Positions 1-11,380 of a DNA stretch of 41,000 bases are shown piece by piece. Within the stretch, counting starts at the first letter, position 1. Every line of letters begins with the position of its first letter. Under the pieces are notes generated by a model. The model was not told the DNA's origin, did not search any database, and saw only the letters and a list, made by a program, of their open reading frames with translations. The DNA is taken from contig WPIO01000042.1 in the NCBI GenBank assembly GCA_009760855.2, positions 282,501 through 323,500 of the forward strand, written 5' to 3'. The stretch comes from Cristatella mucedo. Lineage: Eukaryota; Bryozoa; Phylactolaemata; Cristatellidae. Position numbers and translations under genes: made by a program.

Positions 1-324
1 ATATTGACGTAAATAAGCTGCGCCTGTTCGGACCAGCCGCCTAGTCAGGCGCAGGAACGCAGAGATACACGTCAAGCGTCGGCAATCGGCTGCATTCGGG
101 AATAATGCACTCGTTGCAGTAAGGTCAAGGTTAAATCTGTCCAATGAGAGTCCTACTGGCTAATAATTACGTCGGAGCACATTTTTATTACATCAAAACC
201 GCGGATTCTGGCACATCCGGTTGAATATGATTATGACTCAGTAGCCGCTCGTAACCTCTTGCAATTGTCATAACCTGGCTTATTGAGCATGCTTGCGTTT
301 TTTCGCAATTGAAAATTTGGGGTA

Positions 325-425
325 CGGACATTCCCCCCCCCGGGAATTTTCCCTCGGGACATTTCCCCCGGACATTCGCGCCCTGGGGTAGGACATTTTC
401 TCCCGGGGAAGGACATTTCCTGCCC
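325..425. repeat. left array of GGACATTTCCCC-type units
   Basis: About five imperfect units, each starting GGACATT and ending in a C-rich run, separated by short spacers. The reverse complement of this unit forms the array at 1626-1768, so the two arrays are inverted relative to each other. Confidence 0.75.
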
Positions 426-526
426 TCCCGCATAGAAATGTCATGATATAAACTGTCTTGTTTAGATATCTTGTAAAAATATATATTATATAATATATAG
501 CATATTCCTTCATTAAAGTCATTAGA

Positions 527-870
527 AATGCGGTCGCGGCGGCCCTGCTTTTCGGCAGACCACCAAGTGCAAGGTCAAAGCTTTGCCCTGAGCGGCCAGA
601 AGCAGACGCTCTCGGCACCAGCCGCGAGCGCATGGCAGTATCCTCGGCCGCCGCCGCCGACGCCGCCGCCGACGCACCTCCCGACATCAGCACCGCTGGC
701 TACTGCCAGTCCAAAGCTCACCGCCGCCGCAGTCGTCGCTACACTGGGCGTCACGCGTCTACCGCCGCCGCCGCCGCCGCAGCCGATGACGCCACCGCCG
801 CCGCCAACGCCGCCCCGGCCATACCGCCTCCGTCGGTTGTGCTATCGAGACGCCGCTTATACTGAGTTTA
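527..870. repeat. GC-rich GCC/GCN triplet-repeat tract
   Basis: Runs of gccgccgcc with interruptions, opening Pro-rich and Ala-rich frames in several registers (643-680 and 762-816 are the purest). No splice signals or conserved domain, so not called as coding. Confidence 0.6.
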
Positions 871-915
871 TTTAATTTCAATAGAGTGTGAACTTTATTT
901 GATCTTGTATATATA

Positions 916-1555
916 CAGTCATCCCTCGCCACTTCTTGCCTCGACTTTCGCGGCTTCACTCTCTATCGCGGCTTTTCAAATATCTTTAATAAAAAGTTGA
1001 TCGAGATGGTGAAAATGATACAGCGAGCGCTCGATTGTCTTAGTCAATAACACATCCATGCATCACAATTAAAATTAAAATTACTGTACGTATGGGCTAT
1101 TGGTCTATTTATTCGGGCACCCCCACAAATCCTTCAACGTCAGGGGCAGCCTCATTGAGAGCAGTAACCTGGTTCTTCATTGCCGTGCAGTACACATCTT
1201 CATCATCATCGAAAAAATTGCACTATTTTCATAAGTTAGTGGCTGTGTGTAAAAACTGCGCGTGTGTAATTAAATTTCCACTAATAACGATACGATATGT
1301 GTAACGTCTAATACGTCTTATTATCCCATATTTTGTCCTAATATATTGGGTAATGTAGGTGTAATGGTGATTACAGGGGTCTTATCTCATGTCAAGAGGG
1401 CTTTAATAATGTTAAAACCAAATTAGAGGGTCGTGAACAGGTTTCTATGCTCTAGTTACGAAAATATTCGATTTATAAATAAAGAATTGTACTTCGCGGA
1501 AATTCAGCTCTCATGGCAGAGTCTGGACACGATTAACCGCGATTAACGAGGGACG

Positions 1556-1559
<4 letters not shown>
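916..1559. mobile_element. Tigger/pogo-like MITE (non-autonomous Tc1/mariner superfamily)
   Basis: The left end CAGTCATCCCTCG and the right end, read inward as CAATCGTCCCTCG, are inverted repeats with two mismatches in 13 bases. TA flanks both ends (914-915 and 1560-1561), as expected for TA target duplication. The ends resemble Tigger/pogo termini, with a TCGCGGCTTCACTCTCTATCGCGG segment just inside (known family pattern). At 644 bp with no transposase frame it is non-autonomous. The internal region is AT-rich. Confidence 0.7.
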
Positions 1560-1604
<45 letters not shown>

Positions 1605-1609
<5 letters not shown>

Positions 1610-1768
1610 TAGTTATACATTCATCAACATAGGGGGAAATGTGTAGCCTTAGTTATACATTCATCAATATAGGTGGAAATGTCCTACCCCAAGGGAAAAT
1701 GTCCCAGGGTCCACCAGGGGGAAATGTCCGCGGGGAAACGTCCGGGGGGGAATGTCCTACAACCAAAA
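1605..1768. repeat. right array of GGGGGAAATGTCC-type units plus a 40-bp tandem pair
   Basis: Two 40-bp copies (1605-1644 and 1645-1684) of a sequence containing TTAGTTATACATTCATCAA and ending in GGGGGAAATGT / GGTGGAAATGT are followed by four or more compact GGGGAAATGTCC variants. Orientation is opposite to the array at 325-425. An (AT)n run (1560-1604) precedes it. Confidence 0.75.
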
Positions 1769-2264
1769 CTATATCCCTCGAGTAAGTTAGGTTAGTTAGT
1801 GTTGTACAACAGTGGCTCCGGCGGCGGCAGTTCTTGTGGGAGTCTCACGGAGACACAGCCGGCGATCACGTGGATGGTAAACGGTACTCTATCTTTATTA
1901 CTGTCAACGCATGCATAAACGAGAGCTCGACGAATCGCAGCAGACGACAAGAAATATAATATGCATTAGTCGCCTGACGCTGCACTGCGTCAATGGCTTG
2001 ACTATTGGCCACAGGTGAGGCATGTACATTAGTGTCAACGCGCTTCGCTAATTGTAGCAGCAGAAGTCGCGGGCGCACACAACATTAGTCACTTCGTAGA
2101 AGCCGTAGCGTTCAGGCTTTCGCTAATGTAGCAATGCTGTGGGTGCTTCGTGCTGGGTTTTGAGCGCTGCATTGTTCACGGTCGGCATGTCGCGAGCGTC
2201 AGGTCTCAACACTTACATGCTTTGCAGCGCTAACCGAAAGAGCGTGGGTCATGCGGACATAGTA

Positions 2265-3135
2265 ACGTGCTCTTCTAATAGGCGATGCTGTTGTGCGACC
2301 ATCAGCAAGTGCTCGAAATGTATGTGTCGTTTTCGACAGCTGCCTCAATTTCAAAAGCTTCATTCAGAAGACTGCTGCTACAGCTAGCCATCACGCCCGA
2401 TCCCTATCCAAGATTAGGAGCTGTCTCCCACAGTTGCTTGTAAAAAAATTTAACTAGCTCTTTAGTTCTGTCTCGGCTTGATTATTGTAATTCCCTTTTG
2501 GCTGGGCGGCCGGAGAAAGCTATTAGGCCACTGCAGCAGACTATGAATATGGCTGCGAGGCTAGTCTGTAAGTCCCAGTGGTTTGAGTACGTGTTTCCCT
2601 TGCTAAAAGAGCTAGGATGGGTACCGGTTGAGCAACGGATACAGAGCCAAGTTCTTACGCTGACCCACAAGGCCCGCCACGGCTTGGCTCCTTCGTACGT
2701 AGCTGAACTGCTGCATCAGCTTCCGCCTGTTCGTGCCCTCAGGTCCTGTGTGGACAATACATTGGCTGTTCCATTCCTCCACTTTAAGACCGTTGGCGAC
2801 AGAAGCTTTAGCTCTGCAGGTCCTAGACTGTGGAACTCGCTTCCACAATTCTTACGCAACGACAACTACTCTCCTACTGCCGACTATGGCTCATCCATTT
2901 CAGCGGTCCTGAGCTGCTACTTCCATGCTACTCACTATCTCAACTGCTCTCCTGACTCTGCTATGCTTCCCACTTTCTCTTTGTTGCGCGAGACGAAGTT
3001 GTTTGGCTATAAAATGCGTACCGAAAGCCGCTTAAGCTGTGAGTGCGCTAGAGAAAACTCTCCTGCATAACACCCACATGGTCTTTATGACTTTGTAGAG
3101 TTACAGACGGAGATACGTTACATATAAGGTCAGCG
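2265..3135 (+). mobile_element. LINE-A copy 1: CR1/L2-like non-LTR element, 3' part of ORF2
   Basis: The last part of a reverse-transcriptase ORF. A degenerate stretch related to GDAIVRPS leads into SRLDYCNSLLAG, NMAARLVCKSQ, LLKELGWVPVEQRI, HGLAPSYVAELL and GPRLWNSLPQFLR, ending at TAA 3070. These are the post-RT signatures of CR1/L2 elements. A stop and frame breaks occur near 2440-2450. The 3' untranslated end (gagatacgttacat) matches other copies here. 5'-truncated and dead. Confidence 0.85.
2498..3070 (+). pseudogene. LINE-A reverse-transcriptase C-terminal fragment
   Basis: An open frame of about 190 codons within the element above, ending NSPA then stop. It contains only the connector downstream of the RT active site; the YxDD box and the endonuclease are absent. 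About 85% alike by eye to the minus-strand copy at 17.2-18.1 kb. Confidence 0.75.
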
Positions 3136-3209
3136 TCCACAGAATGCAAACGCAAACGGAATGAACACTTCGACTAAACTGAAGAGTGCTACTAAAGTGC
3201 TTCTAGCAG

Positions 3210-3210
<1 letters not shown>

Positions 3211-3240
<30 letters not shown>

Positions 3241-3256
3241 TTGTGTGTGTGTGTAT
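3211..3256. repeat. (AT)n followed by (GT)n microsatellite
   Basis: Alternating AT from 3214 runs into TG repeats. It lies about 75 bases past the LINE-A 3' end. Confidence 0.9.
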
Positions 3257-3824
3257 ATCGGTTGTGAGGAGTAAATGAGGTTTTTAGCAAGAGTCCAGCC
3301 GTGCTAATGGGTTTACTATATTTTGGGTCTGTAAATTTGGTTATCGTCGCTCCCGGCAGTTCTGGCTCGTTGATGCACTGTCAATTTTAAGTTTTATAAA
3401 TCACGTTTCTTTGTACGCTTGTTCTTTATATTTTGAGCTGTGTATGTGCTGTTCCTCTGTCAAAATGACGAATTGACAAGTCAGTCAATGCTGACGTGCT
3501 ACACCGCGCTCGCATTATGTGAACGAGTTAAAGCCTGTATCTCCCGAAGCCAGTCCGCTTCGGCAAGGCCTGCAGTATGTGTCTACTGACGTTCATTTCT
3601 TACGGCACAAGCTTGTTTTCATGGTCGTTGTGAGCATGAGTCGCTCGAAGTACATAGACAACAGTGCGCTGGGCGCCAGGAGTTACCATCACCTACTCTA
3701 TTCAAGCAAAAATTGACTAAAACTCGACATACAGGGCTCGAATAAATTTTTAATGAATATTGTAGAACGCAGTCGTTATTATGTACCCACCAAGTTTTGT
3801 GCCACAGGGCTTGCTCTTTGTAAT

Positions 3825-4375
3825 GCAAATGAGCTGCAGAGACGTTGGTCACTATCGCGATACACAGCAATTGACTTTATCCACCAAAAATGATCAGGAA
3901 ACTGACTTTCCTAAGCACCAACTTGGATTTCATGTTGAACGAAACTATCGATCAAGGACGCCTTGAACAATTCACGCTATTGAGCGCACGAGTTCTCTTG
4001 CAATCGCTTCAATCGACGGCAGCGTCCCTGGCGGTGGATTGCAGTATCGGCCCGGGTCATTGCTGTAGATTCCAGTGGACTGCATGAGAACGCGAGCGTG
4101 CAATCGTGAGAATTTTCGCATGTAAATTTATAACAAATAGCATAATGATAATAATTGATTTGTATAGCACCCTCAGAGATCTGAATCTCTCTAGGCACTC
4201 TACAGATGCTGCGTATAAGCATTCTCATTCGGTTGGTGATAGCATCCGCAAGCAGCACGAACATAGATTTGAGTGATAGAGCAGTCGAACGTGCAAACCA
4301 AACTAAACCTTTGAGCAGCGGATTTCTGGTCAATCGCGATAGTCGCTGACGTCTTTGCAGTCCAATTGCATGAGA
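3825..4375. repeat. imperfect inverted pair around 3825-3865 and 4330-4375
   Basis: The segment TGCAGAGACGTTGG..ACTATCGCGAT at about 3833-3861 recurs inverted as ATCGCGATAGTCGCTGACGTCTTTGCA at 4335-4361. The interval holds no recognised gene. It may be the two ends of an unrecognised element, but no target duplication was found. Confidence 0.4.
4139..4215 (-). mobile_element. SINE2/LINE-B 3' tail fragment
   Basis: Contains the (TAA)n-like start, ttgtatagcaccctcagag and atctctctaggcac, the conserved tail hairpin shared by SINE2 and LINE-B, in minus orientation. No B box or ORF is left. Confidence 0.6.
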
Positions 4376-4976
4376 AGGCCGCAGCGCAATTGCATGAACT
4401 TTGATGGATACACGAGAGCGACCGTGAACCACGCTATTCGCTCAAAATTCGAGCTTTGCGATGCCGCTTTCAGGTCGGTTTTTCTAAAGTAGCACCGATC
4501 GCGGTGGATCACCCTTAGCCGTTGCACCCCCTGGCGCCCCCTATTGCGATCGGCGATCAAGAGACGCTGGCCGGCAACCTGACGCACTTGGCTACCGTGC
4601 TCTACTGCCTCGACAGCTCACCGGCCTGCAGCACCCGCAGCCACCGCCTGCGCAGCGGCAGCCACCAGAAGCAGCCACCGGAGCACAGCGCTCCGGCGTC
4701 GAGAAAGCGTCTAACGATGCAGCTCGTAGCGCCTGTCTGCCACAGTGCGGGTTCTGGCTCAGCTGCGAGCGCGCCGGAAGCGGAAGCAGTGCTGCTTTCG
4801 CAGCACCGGCCCTGGCTCAATTCTAGGGCGCACGAGAACTGCTCGGTGCGAGAAAACTCCTTTGTCCCGGAGCTGTGAGCCAGAGAGCAGCACCGTTGTG
4901 GTCAGATAGCAAGAGCTTATGGGCGAGCCAGGAAGCTCTGGGAATAGTTGTGGTGATTCGACCTTTAGATTGGCCT

Positions 4977-5060
4977 GCTATAATGATAATAATAATAATG
5001 CACTTTATAAAACGCCCTCAGAGAAAATCAATCTCTTTCTAGGCGCTTTGCATATCCCCA
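4977..5060 (-). mobile_element. LINE-B/SINE2 3' tail with (TAA)n
   Basis: taatgataataataataatgcac followed by the hairpin acgccctcagag..atctctttctaggcgc. Read on the minus strand this is the 3' end of an element. Sequence past the hairpin (gcatatcc) hints at SINE2 but is too decayed to be sure. Confidence 0.65.
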
Positions 5061-6900
5061 GAAACCACTGTTTGATGGCGATTGGCCTGTCAACCTCGGT
5101 CATAGCTCTGTCAAAAAAGAATTGTCTGGAACCTTTCCGGCATTCAAGCAGGACGGGGTTGCTAATCTGGCGGTCGAGCGGCGGTATCAGTTATATACAG
5201 TAATGGACCACGGCGCCGGGCCCAATACCATTAAGCTCCATTGTCTCGGCGAGGTATTTAAGAGTAAAGCGACGCTCGCTCAGGGTCCCTTCTTCGTCTT
5301 CGGCTTCCTTTCGACACCGTCACCGGAAGATGTAGGACTCACTTTTCTGAAAGCGAGGGAGGAGGATCGGCTGTTTGCCGGCGATGGACGGGACAGGACG
5401 AGGCAGCGCGAGGAGGATTCGGTGGACGCCACCGAATACGGTCTTATAGCGCCAACGGCTAGCATGTTGTGTGTGTGTGTTTAGTGTGTGAGCGCGCATA
5501 GTCCCGGCGTAAGGATTTGCCGATGCGAACTAGAAGCAGTTCGGTGTGGTGTGTGAGATATTCCGGTTGTTCTTGCTCCTGCGTCTATTTGGGTCGTTCC
5601 CCACTATAGACGTGGGCAGCCGAAGTGCGTGGACGTATTACCTCCGAAAGAGCGCTTGTGCTGTTGAGAGCCTGCGAGGAGTGTGGAGACAGAATGAGCT
5701 GGACGCGCAGTGACATTGGTGACACGCTTACGAATTAAGCTCAGTGCAATCCTCTATTCATGTATCTTGCTTTCCAATTAACGCCGCGAACTCACAACGC
5801 CCTTAGTAGCGGCGAGTAGGTCAGCGCCAGAAACGCTCATTTCGTGGCGGTCCGCTTATTGCGCGTAGACACACACCGAGCCCCATTCGGCAGTAAGCTA
5901 CGCCGCTTGGTAAGCGGCCGGTTGCGCCTCCTCCGCCGAGCATACGATACGCTCTGGGCAGCTCCGTCCTCTCAGCGGCCGAGCTAGCGGCCGCTGCCGA
6001 ACCCACAAGACCGAGCACGCTCGCGGCGGCGAAGCCCGCTCGGAGCGTGCTCGGCGCGTCGCGTGCTCGACTCGCTCGTGCTCGTCAGCCAGCAAAGGGC
6101 GATTGAAGCTCCCGGCTGGAGCTTGCGTCCCTGAGCTCGGCTGGATGTATCCGTAGCGAGCGGCAGCGACCTGCGTAGCGACGTAGCAAGTGGCGTCGGA
6201 GGCACGACCTGCCTAGAGCTAATGCCGACGCAGCGATCCGCTCGCTTCCGCTCCTCCCGGAGCAGGAAGCCTTCGAAGACTGCAGCGGCTCTGAGGACCT
6301 GTCACGCATCGCTTATCGATCCGGCGCCGACGGCGGCTTCGAGAGCTGGCGGCTGAGGTGGCGGCGGCAGACTTGGTGGCGCGTTTGCTGGCGGCGGTTT
6401 AGACGCGGCCTCGAGCAGCTGCGGAGGCCGCCGCCTGCTAAGGCAGCGCTTCGTCGGTTGCGAGTCGGTCGGAGCAATCGCCGGTTTATTTGCTCTCAAC
6501 AACGGCCCGGGTCGAGCGAGCCAAGCCAGCGAGGCGGTGTCACGTGACCGGCGGTCAGCACGACCGGGCCTGACTCGGAGCGGCGACGGGAGCGGCAAGA
6601 AGCCGCCGATCGCTGCGGAGCTAGCTACCGCGCTGGCTGCGGTGAGTGGCGGGCGACGCCGCAGCGCTGCTTGCTGTGTAGACTACGTCAAATCGCTTAC
6701 TCGAGTGAGACTACTTTTCTACCCCGCCTGGACAGAGCGAGCGAGCACCGAGCGAGCCCCAGCTGCTGCTGCTGCTCGCTGCCCGAACTCTCGGGTATAT
6801 GGTAGCGGGGTGAATATCGCTGCAGCGAGGAGTCGAACTCGAGCGCAGGAAATGCTGCGAGATTCGCGGCCGAAGAGTGAATCGAAGGATGGTGCGCACG
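5060..6900. other. no gene recognised; GC/CpG-rich from about 5800
   Basis: The frame at 5122-5484 has no recognised motif. ggtatttaagag at about 5251 and later GT-rich, pyrimidine-rich sequence could belong to an LTR, but no matching partner or terminal repeat was found. From 5800 to 6900 the DNA is CpG-rich with many open frames on both strands (Arg/Ala/Pro-rich), typical of GC-rich non-coding DNA. Confidence 0.4.
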
Positions 6901-6910
6901 CAGCGAGAAA

Positions 6911-7025
6911 AAAGGAGAGGAGAGCAGAGGAGAGAGAGAGAAAAAGAAGGAGAGGAGAGCAGAGGAGAGAGAGAGAAAAAGAAGGAGAGGAGAGCAGAGG
7001 AGAGAGAGAGAAAAAGAAGGAGAGG
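6911..7025. repeat. 35-bp purine-only minisatellite, three copies
   Basis: The unit begins aaggagaggagagcagagga and ends gagagaaaaag. It is repeated three times with almost no change and has one non-purine (C) per unit. It opens charged Arg/Glu/Lys frames that are not genes. Confidence 0.85.
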
Positions 7026-7097
7026 GTCGAAGGAACGCTCAGCGGGACAGCGAGGAGGAAATCGATGAGTCATAGTGAAGTATAGAGAGATGTAATA

Positions 7098-7290
7098 ATA
7101 ATAATAATAATAATGCACTTGATAAAGCGCCCTCAGAGAACTCAATCTCTCTCCAGGCGCTTTACGTTTGCTGCAAAGGGAAATGCAATTGAATGGTGAG
7201 TAATATCATGCTTGATAAACAAACAAAATTAATAACATGGTTAGGTGTGACATGCACAGGGTCAGCATGCATATTTGGTCAGTGTCAGCA
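7098..7290 (-). mobile_element. LINE-B 3' end
   Basis: (TAA)n, then gcacttgataaagcgcc, then the tail hairpin, then the 3' untranslated region with gcagcaaa and repeated gtcagcatgca-like blocks. Same order as 12838-13250 and 28738-29160 but shorter. The element reads on the minus strand. Confidence 0.85.
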
Positions 7291-7521
7291 CGCAGTGAAG
7301 GATCGATAGAGGCTGGCAAGATTAAAGAGCGATGCAGCGGAGCAGCAGAGGTGAGACTGAAATCGCAGAGAGACTCTGCGAAGAGGAAAGCGACTGGAGA
7401 GACGATCGAGTGAGATGGAGGTTCGAGAGCAGAGAAAAGACTGGTGGGAAAGTGAGGGACGAAGGAAGTGAGCGATGGAAAAAGTATGAAGGGACCGAGC
7501 AACATAGAAATTGACTGAAAT

Positions 7522-7838
<317 letters not shown>

Positions 7839-7839
7839 G

Positions 7840-9090
7840 ACAGGCAGATATAAATACTGCTAGACGCACACATAGACATAGGCTATGATTGGGTCAAGGA
7901 ATAGGCCGCCCCTCGACCTTAACACGGAGAAGTACGACTAGAAGGCTGCACCGGAGCGGCGGCCGAGCTGCCCCTCTCACCCTCTCCACGTTCGTCTAAA
8001 GAAACCTCTTCTTCCTTACGTCTAAAGGAGACGCTTTTGCAGCAATGGTGCGGCCGGTCACCACTTTCGAAATAGCGCTTTATGCATCGCCGCAACGTCG
8101 CAATTGCAACTGAGAAAAGCGAAGAGAGTGAGTGGGTGGGGGTCTGCAGCTGGCGAAGCCCACGCGAGCGCGCCGCGAGTGAGTTCGCGCCACGCCTCGC
8201 GCAGGCCGCCCTGCGTTGCTGGCTGATTCGCAGAGCTCGGCATGGCTGCCGTAACCCGAGGGAGGTTGAGATGACTGGTTTCGCGTCGTTGCCTGGCAAT
8301 CAAAAGGTCGCACCGAGGCCGCGAGTGAAGCCCGACTGAGTGAAGTACGACTCCCTGATCTCTTACCGCGGCTGCTGGCATTCAGCTGGCTGGTGGCTAC
8401 TTGCACACCAGAAGTGCAGAGTGCGGCTGCTAGGCGAAAGTGCATCTCGTACTCGATCTAATGGCAAACCGCGGTCTGAGCTCTCGGTCGCGGCCGTCCG
8501 GCGTGCACAACGCGCCCCATTTTCCAGCAGTAGCCGCTCAGGCGGTGCGACTTCGCTAGCCGCCGGCTCACGCTCCAGGAGAGGGCGCGCTCAGTGGGAG
8601 AGCACAGATGGAGAACGAAGAAATCCGCCCTCGGCGGTGGGCCTGCCCGCTGCCGACTCATGCCCACGCAGATTCCGCGGGCGCCCTCCATAGCGCCTAG
8701 CGCCGCTACCGCGGCCGCGCGGCAGCAGCAGCAGGCCTCTACTGGCTGCCCAACCGAGTGCACTAATCGTGTAGCACGTGCGAGCGGGTGCCGCGGCGGC
8801 GGCGGCGGCGGCGGCGGAGCGCGAGTGCAGCGAGAGCGCGTCGATCCCCTGGCCGACCGTCACTCATCTGGCGAGCGGACGGCGGAAGTAGCAAAAGCAA
8901 GGACTGCGATCGCGACTGCGCTTAAATCTAAGGAAAGTCTCCAAGTAAAGGAAAACACTTCGTACCTAATCATTCTTTAGTTGATAACCAAAATCTCTTT
9001 TTTAAGGAGTGCCGGCGAACGGCTAAATAGGTAAAAAGCGGTAACCGTCACTGTATTAGCGTAACTTCGGTTTTCAAAAGGCCGCTCTCT
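7840..9090. other. GC/CpG-rich block without a recognised gene
   Basis: Overlapping Arg/Ala/Ser-rich frames on both strands and a (CGG)n run at 8801-8818. No domain, no convincing splice pairs. It could be a CpG island or first-exon region of an unseen gene, but nothing shows that. Confidence 0.4.
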
Positions 9091-9093
9091 CTC

Positions 9094-9152
9094 TATATAT
9101 AAATATATATATATATAAATGAATAAATAAATACATAAATAAATATATATAT
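9094..9152. repeat. AT-rich (TATA)n/(AATA)n low-complexity tract
   Basis: tatatataaatatat followed by aataaataaatacataaataaata. Simple sequence only. Confidence 0.85.
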
Positions 9153-10655
9153 TTACCGCTCTCCTCTTTCTTTCTCTCCGAGGGAAGTCAAGCATTACGC
9201 GCCGTGGTGATCTGCCGCTTGCTGGAGACTTTGACACAGATGTGTTCTATCTAGCCCCGCAAATGATGGTAAAGGTAAAAGCTATCCTTCAGATAGTGAA
9301 TGTCTTAGAACTCATTAGTAGACAATGTTCAAGATTTGGCAAGCTTTTGCTTTTTTCAGACGTGACAAACCGCGATCAGCAGGCTTCCGATCCATTTTCT
9401 GGTCGAGTTTTTACCGTCCTCGCCCCCGTCTAATCCGTGGGACGGAAAGGAATTATTGGAAAAGGCGATTCCACTTACTACTTCTGAGAAGTGTCAACGG
9501 TGTTGCATGAAAAATGGTACATAGCTGGCCTGATGCAGGCGGTGACCATACGGTGGCGCACTACTAATCGCAGTCGGCGCCCCATCATTAAGCGACGTGA
9601 CGCTAACCAACCAACTAGTATAGCGTCGTTTGGCGTAGAGCCAGCTCACTGCCTGCGATGAGCAATATGCCCATTGCAGGTCGTTCAGCAAGGTTGCCAG
9701 CGTCCGTTAGTATTATATCAAATACACGCGTTTTGGAGCTATCTTTTTTATTTAAGGTTGCAAGGTTTTAAGCGTTGGGGTTTTGCGTTGTGTTTAAGGT
9801 TTTCGATTTAGTTTTAAGAGTTTGATGCTTAGGGTTTTTTGGTTTAGAGTATAGTGCTTGTTCCCTGTGGTTTATTGTTTAGGTTCATAATGAGAAACTG
9901 TAAGCAGAGAAGATATGTCCAAGTGTTTCCACTTGACGTTAACACAAACAGACGCTGGCGACCAAGTTTTGACCATATTGCTTTATCGATGCAGAGCCCA
10001 TAGCCGGAAGTGGCTGTCTTTAGTTAGAAACGTGTTGGCCGAGTCACCTTCCCTCCATCGAGGGCATGCGCTTCGCGATTCTTCATGACATCCAGTTAAC
10101 CACGCTTTTGTTGCATGCACTTTGTTAGTGGCAGCGAGGGAAATTCGCGCGATTGAAAGCCTCAGTGAGATCGCCGCTGCAGGCGGGAAAGCTTCGTGGA
10201 CAACTGGGCGTGGCAATCGTGAACAACGCGTTCTTCACATCCGGCAGCCAATAAATTTGGAAAACAATACTCGTCTTGAGAGGCGTGGCACTGGCATACA
10301 GCGCCTAACGCTCGCCAGTCAGCGTTTAGGATCTGCGGTCATTGCGTCTATGAGACTGCGGCGAAATTCTTCGAACGACTTCGAACAGTACAAGCACGTC
10401 TGCAGAGCGACTTCCGGTCGCTGCCGAGGCTCCGACTGGAGTCTGGCGTCTGAGCTGCAGCTGCACTATACCCACGTTTGCCAACCAGGAGAAAATGCCA
10501 ATCTCAAAGCTTCAGCATCGGCAGCCAAGATGGCGGTGAGTCGGGCGGATTAAGCTCAGTAGAAGGACAGCAGCAGAGGCGAGATGCTCGACGGCTGATA
10601 CTAGGGCAGCCATCGCTGCGAGTGCTGCAACTGACCTCGCAAGGACTATCAGATC
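9153..10655. other. no gene recognised
   Basis: Short frames lack known motifs. A T/G-rich stretch at 9740-9885 contains degenerate ttagggttt / ggtttaga words. The rest looks like unique or ancient repeat DNA. Confidence 0.4.
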
Positions 10656-10659
10656 TAAC

Positions 10660-10812
10660 ACCTTCTTATATACAGCAACACAAGAGCCTGTACGGCTATC
10701 ACCACCGCTTGCAGCGGCGATAAAGAATCGCCCACAGCAGTTTCGAATCCACAACCTCAGGACCCAGGTCGTGAAAAGCCAACGCGTAACCTAGTGTGAC
10801 ATCATGACCTAA
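10660..10812 (-). mobile_element. SINE1 (tRNA-derived) copy
   Basis: Minus-strand copy showing the SINE1 landmarks in order: head near 10800, cacgacctgggtcctgagg palindromic arm (diverged), GTTCGAA-like B box in ggattcgaaactg, gggcgattctttatcgcc, gcaagcggtggtgatagcc, and the tail. No ORF. Confidence 0.75.
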
Positions 10813-11149
10813 ACTTATCTCGCTTGCAGCACCGGCCACGAATGCAACCGTTCCCTGACGTCTCCAAAAGAATTGAGAGACTTCCGTGTGCATCGACGAC
10901 CCAGTGCTCTGTTAACGCATGGCACACCAATCCGCATCCTTCACGCGAGAGCGAACCGAAATGGCGCACCTTCGTGCAGACGTTTTCAAACAGCATCCGT
11001 TGGCAGAAAAATGAGGCGTTTAAAGACTAAACCAGCCAAGATTTGTCGCGACTTGACGAAAATAAGCAGCCGAGTGACTGCGAACAACTACTCTGGCAAT
11101 TCAGATACGGTAGCTGCCTTTGCAGTGCCGGCTTAAATTCGCAACCGAG

Positions 11150-11380
11150 AGTGGCTTCGGGCGCCAATCATTACCTCATCTGCACTCCTGACTCTGCAAT
11201 GTCTTCCACTTTCTCTTTGCTGCGTGATATGAAGTCTGTTGGCTACCAAATGCGTACCAAAAGCCGCTTAGGCTGCGAGTGAGCTATGCAAACATCTCTC
11301 GCGTTATACCCACGAAATCTTGACGGCTTTGTGCAGTTACAGAGGGAGATACATTACATTAGGTTACAAGCGAAGGCCGA
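11150..11380 (+). mobile_element. LINE-A copy 2, 3' end only
   Basis: Codes PDSAMSSTFSLLRDMKSVGY and RTKSRLGCE, the last residues of LINE-A ORF2 (stop TGA at 11280), then the shared 3' end cagttacagagggagatacattac. Heavily 5'-truncated. Confidence 0.8.

Noticed and set aside
5122-5484. 120-codon plus-strand frame
   Set aside because: No recognised motif, no splice context, and the DNA around it resembles repeat or LTR-like sequence.
6537-7085. 182-codon plus-strand frame from the CpG-rich block into the minisatellite
   Set aside because: Composition follows GC-rich DNA and then the purine repeat; no domain or conserved pattern.
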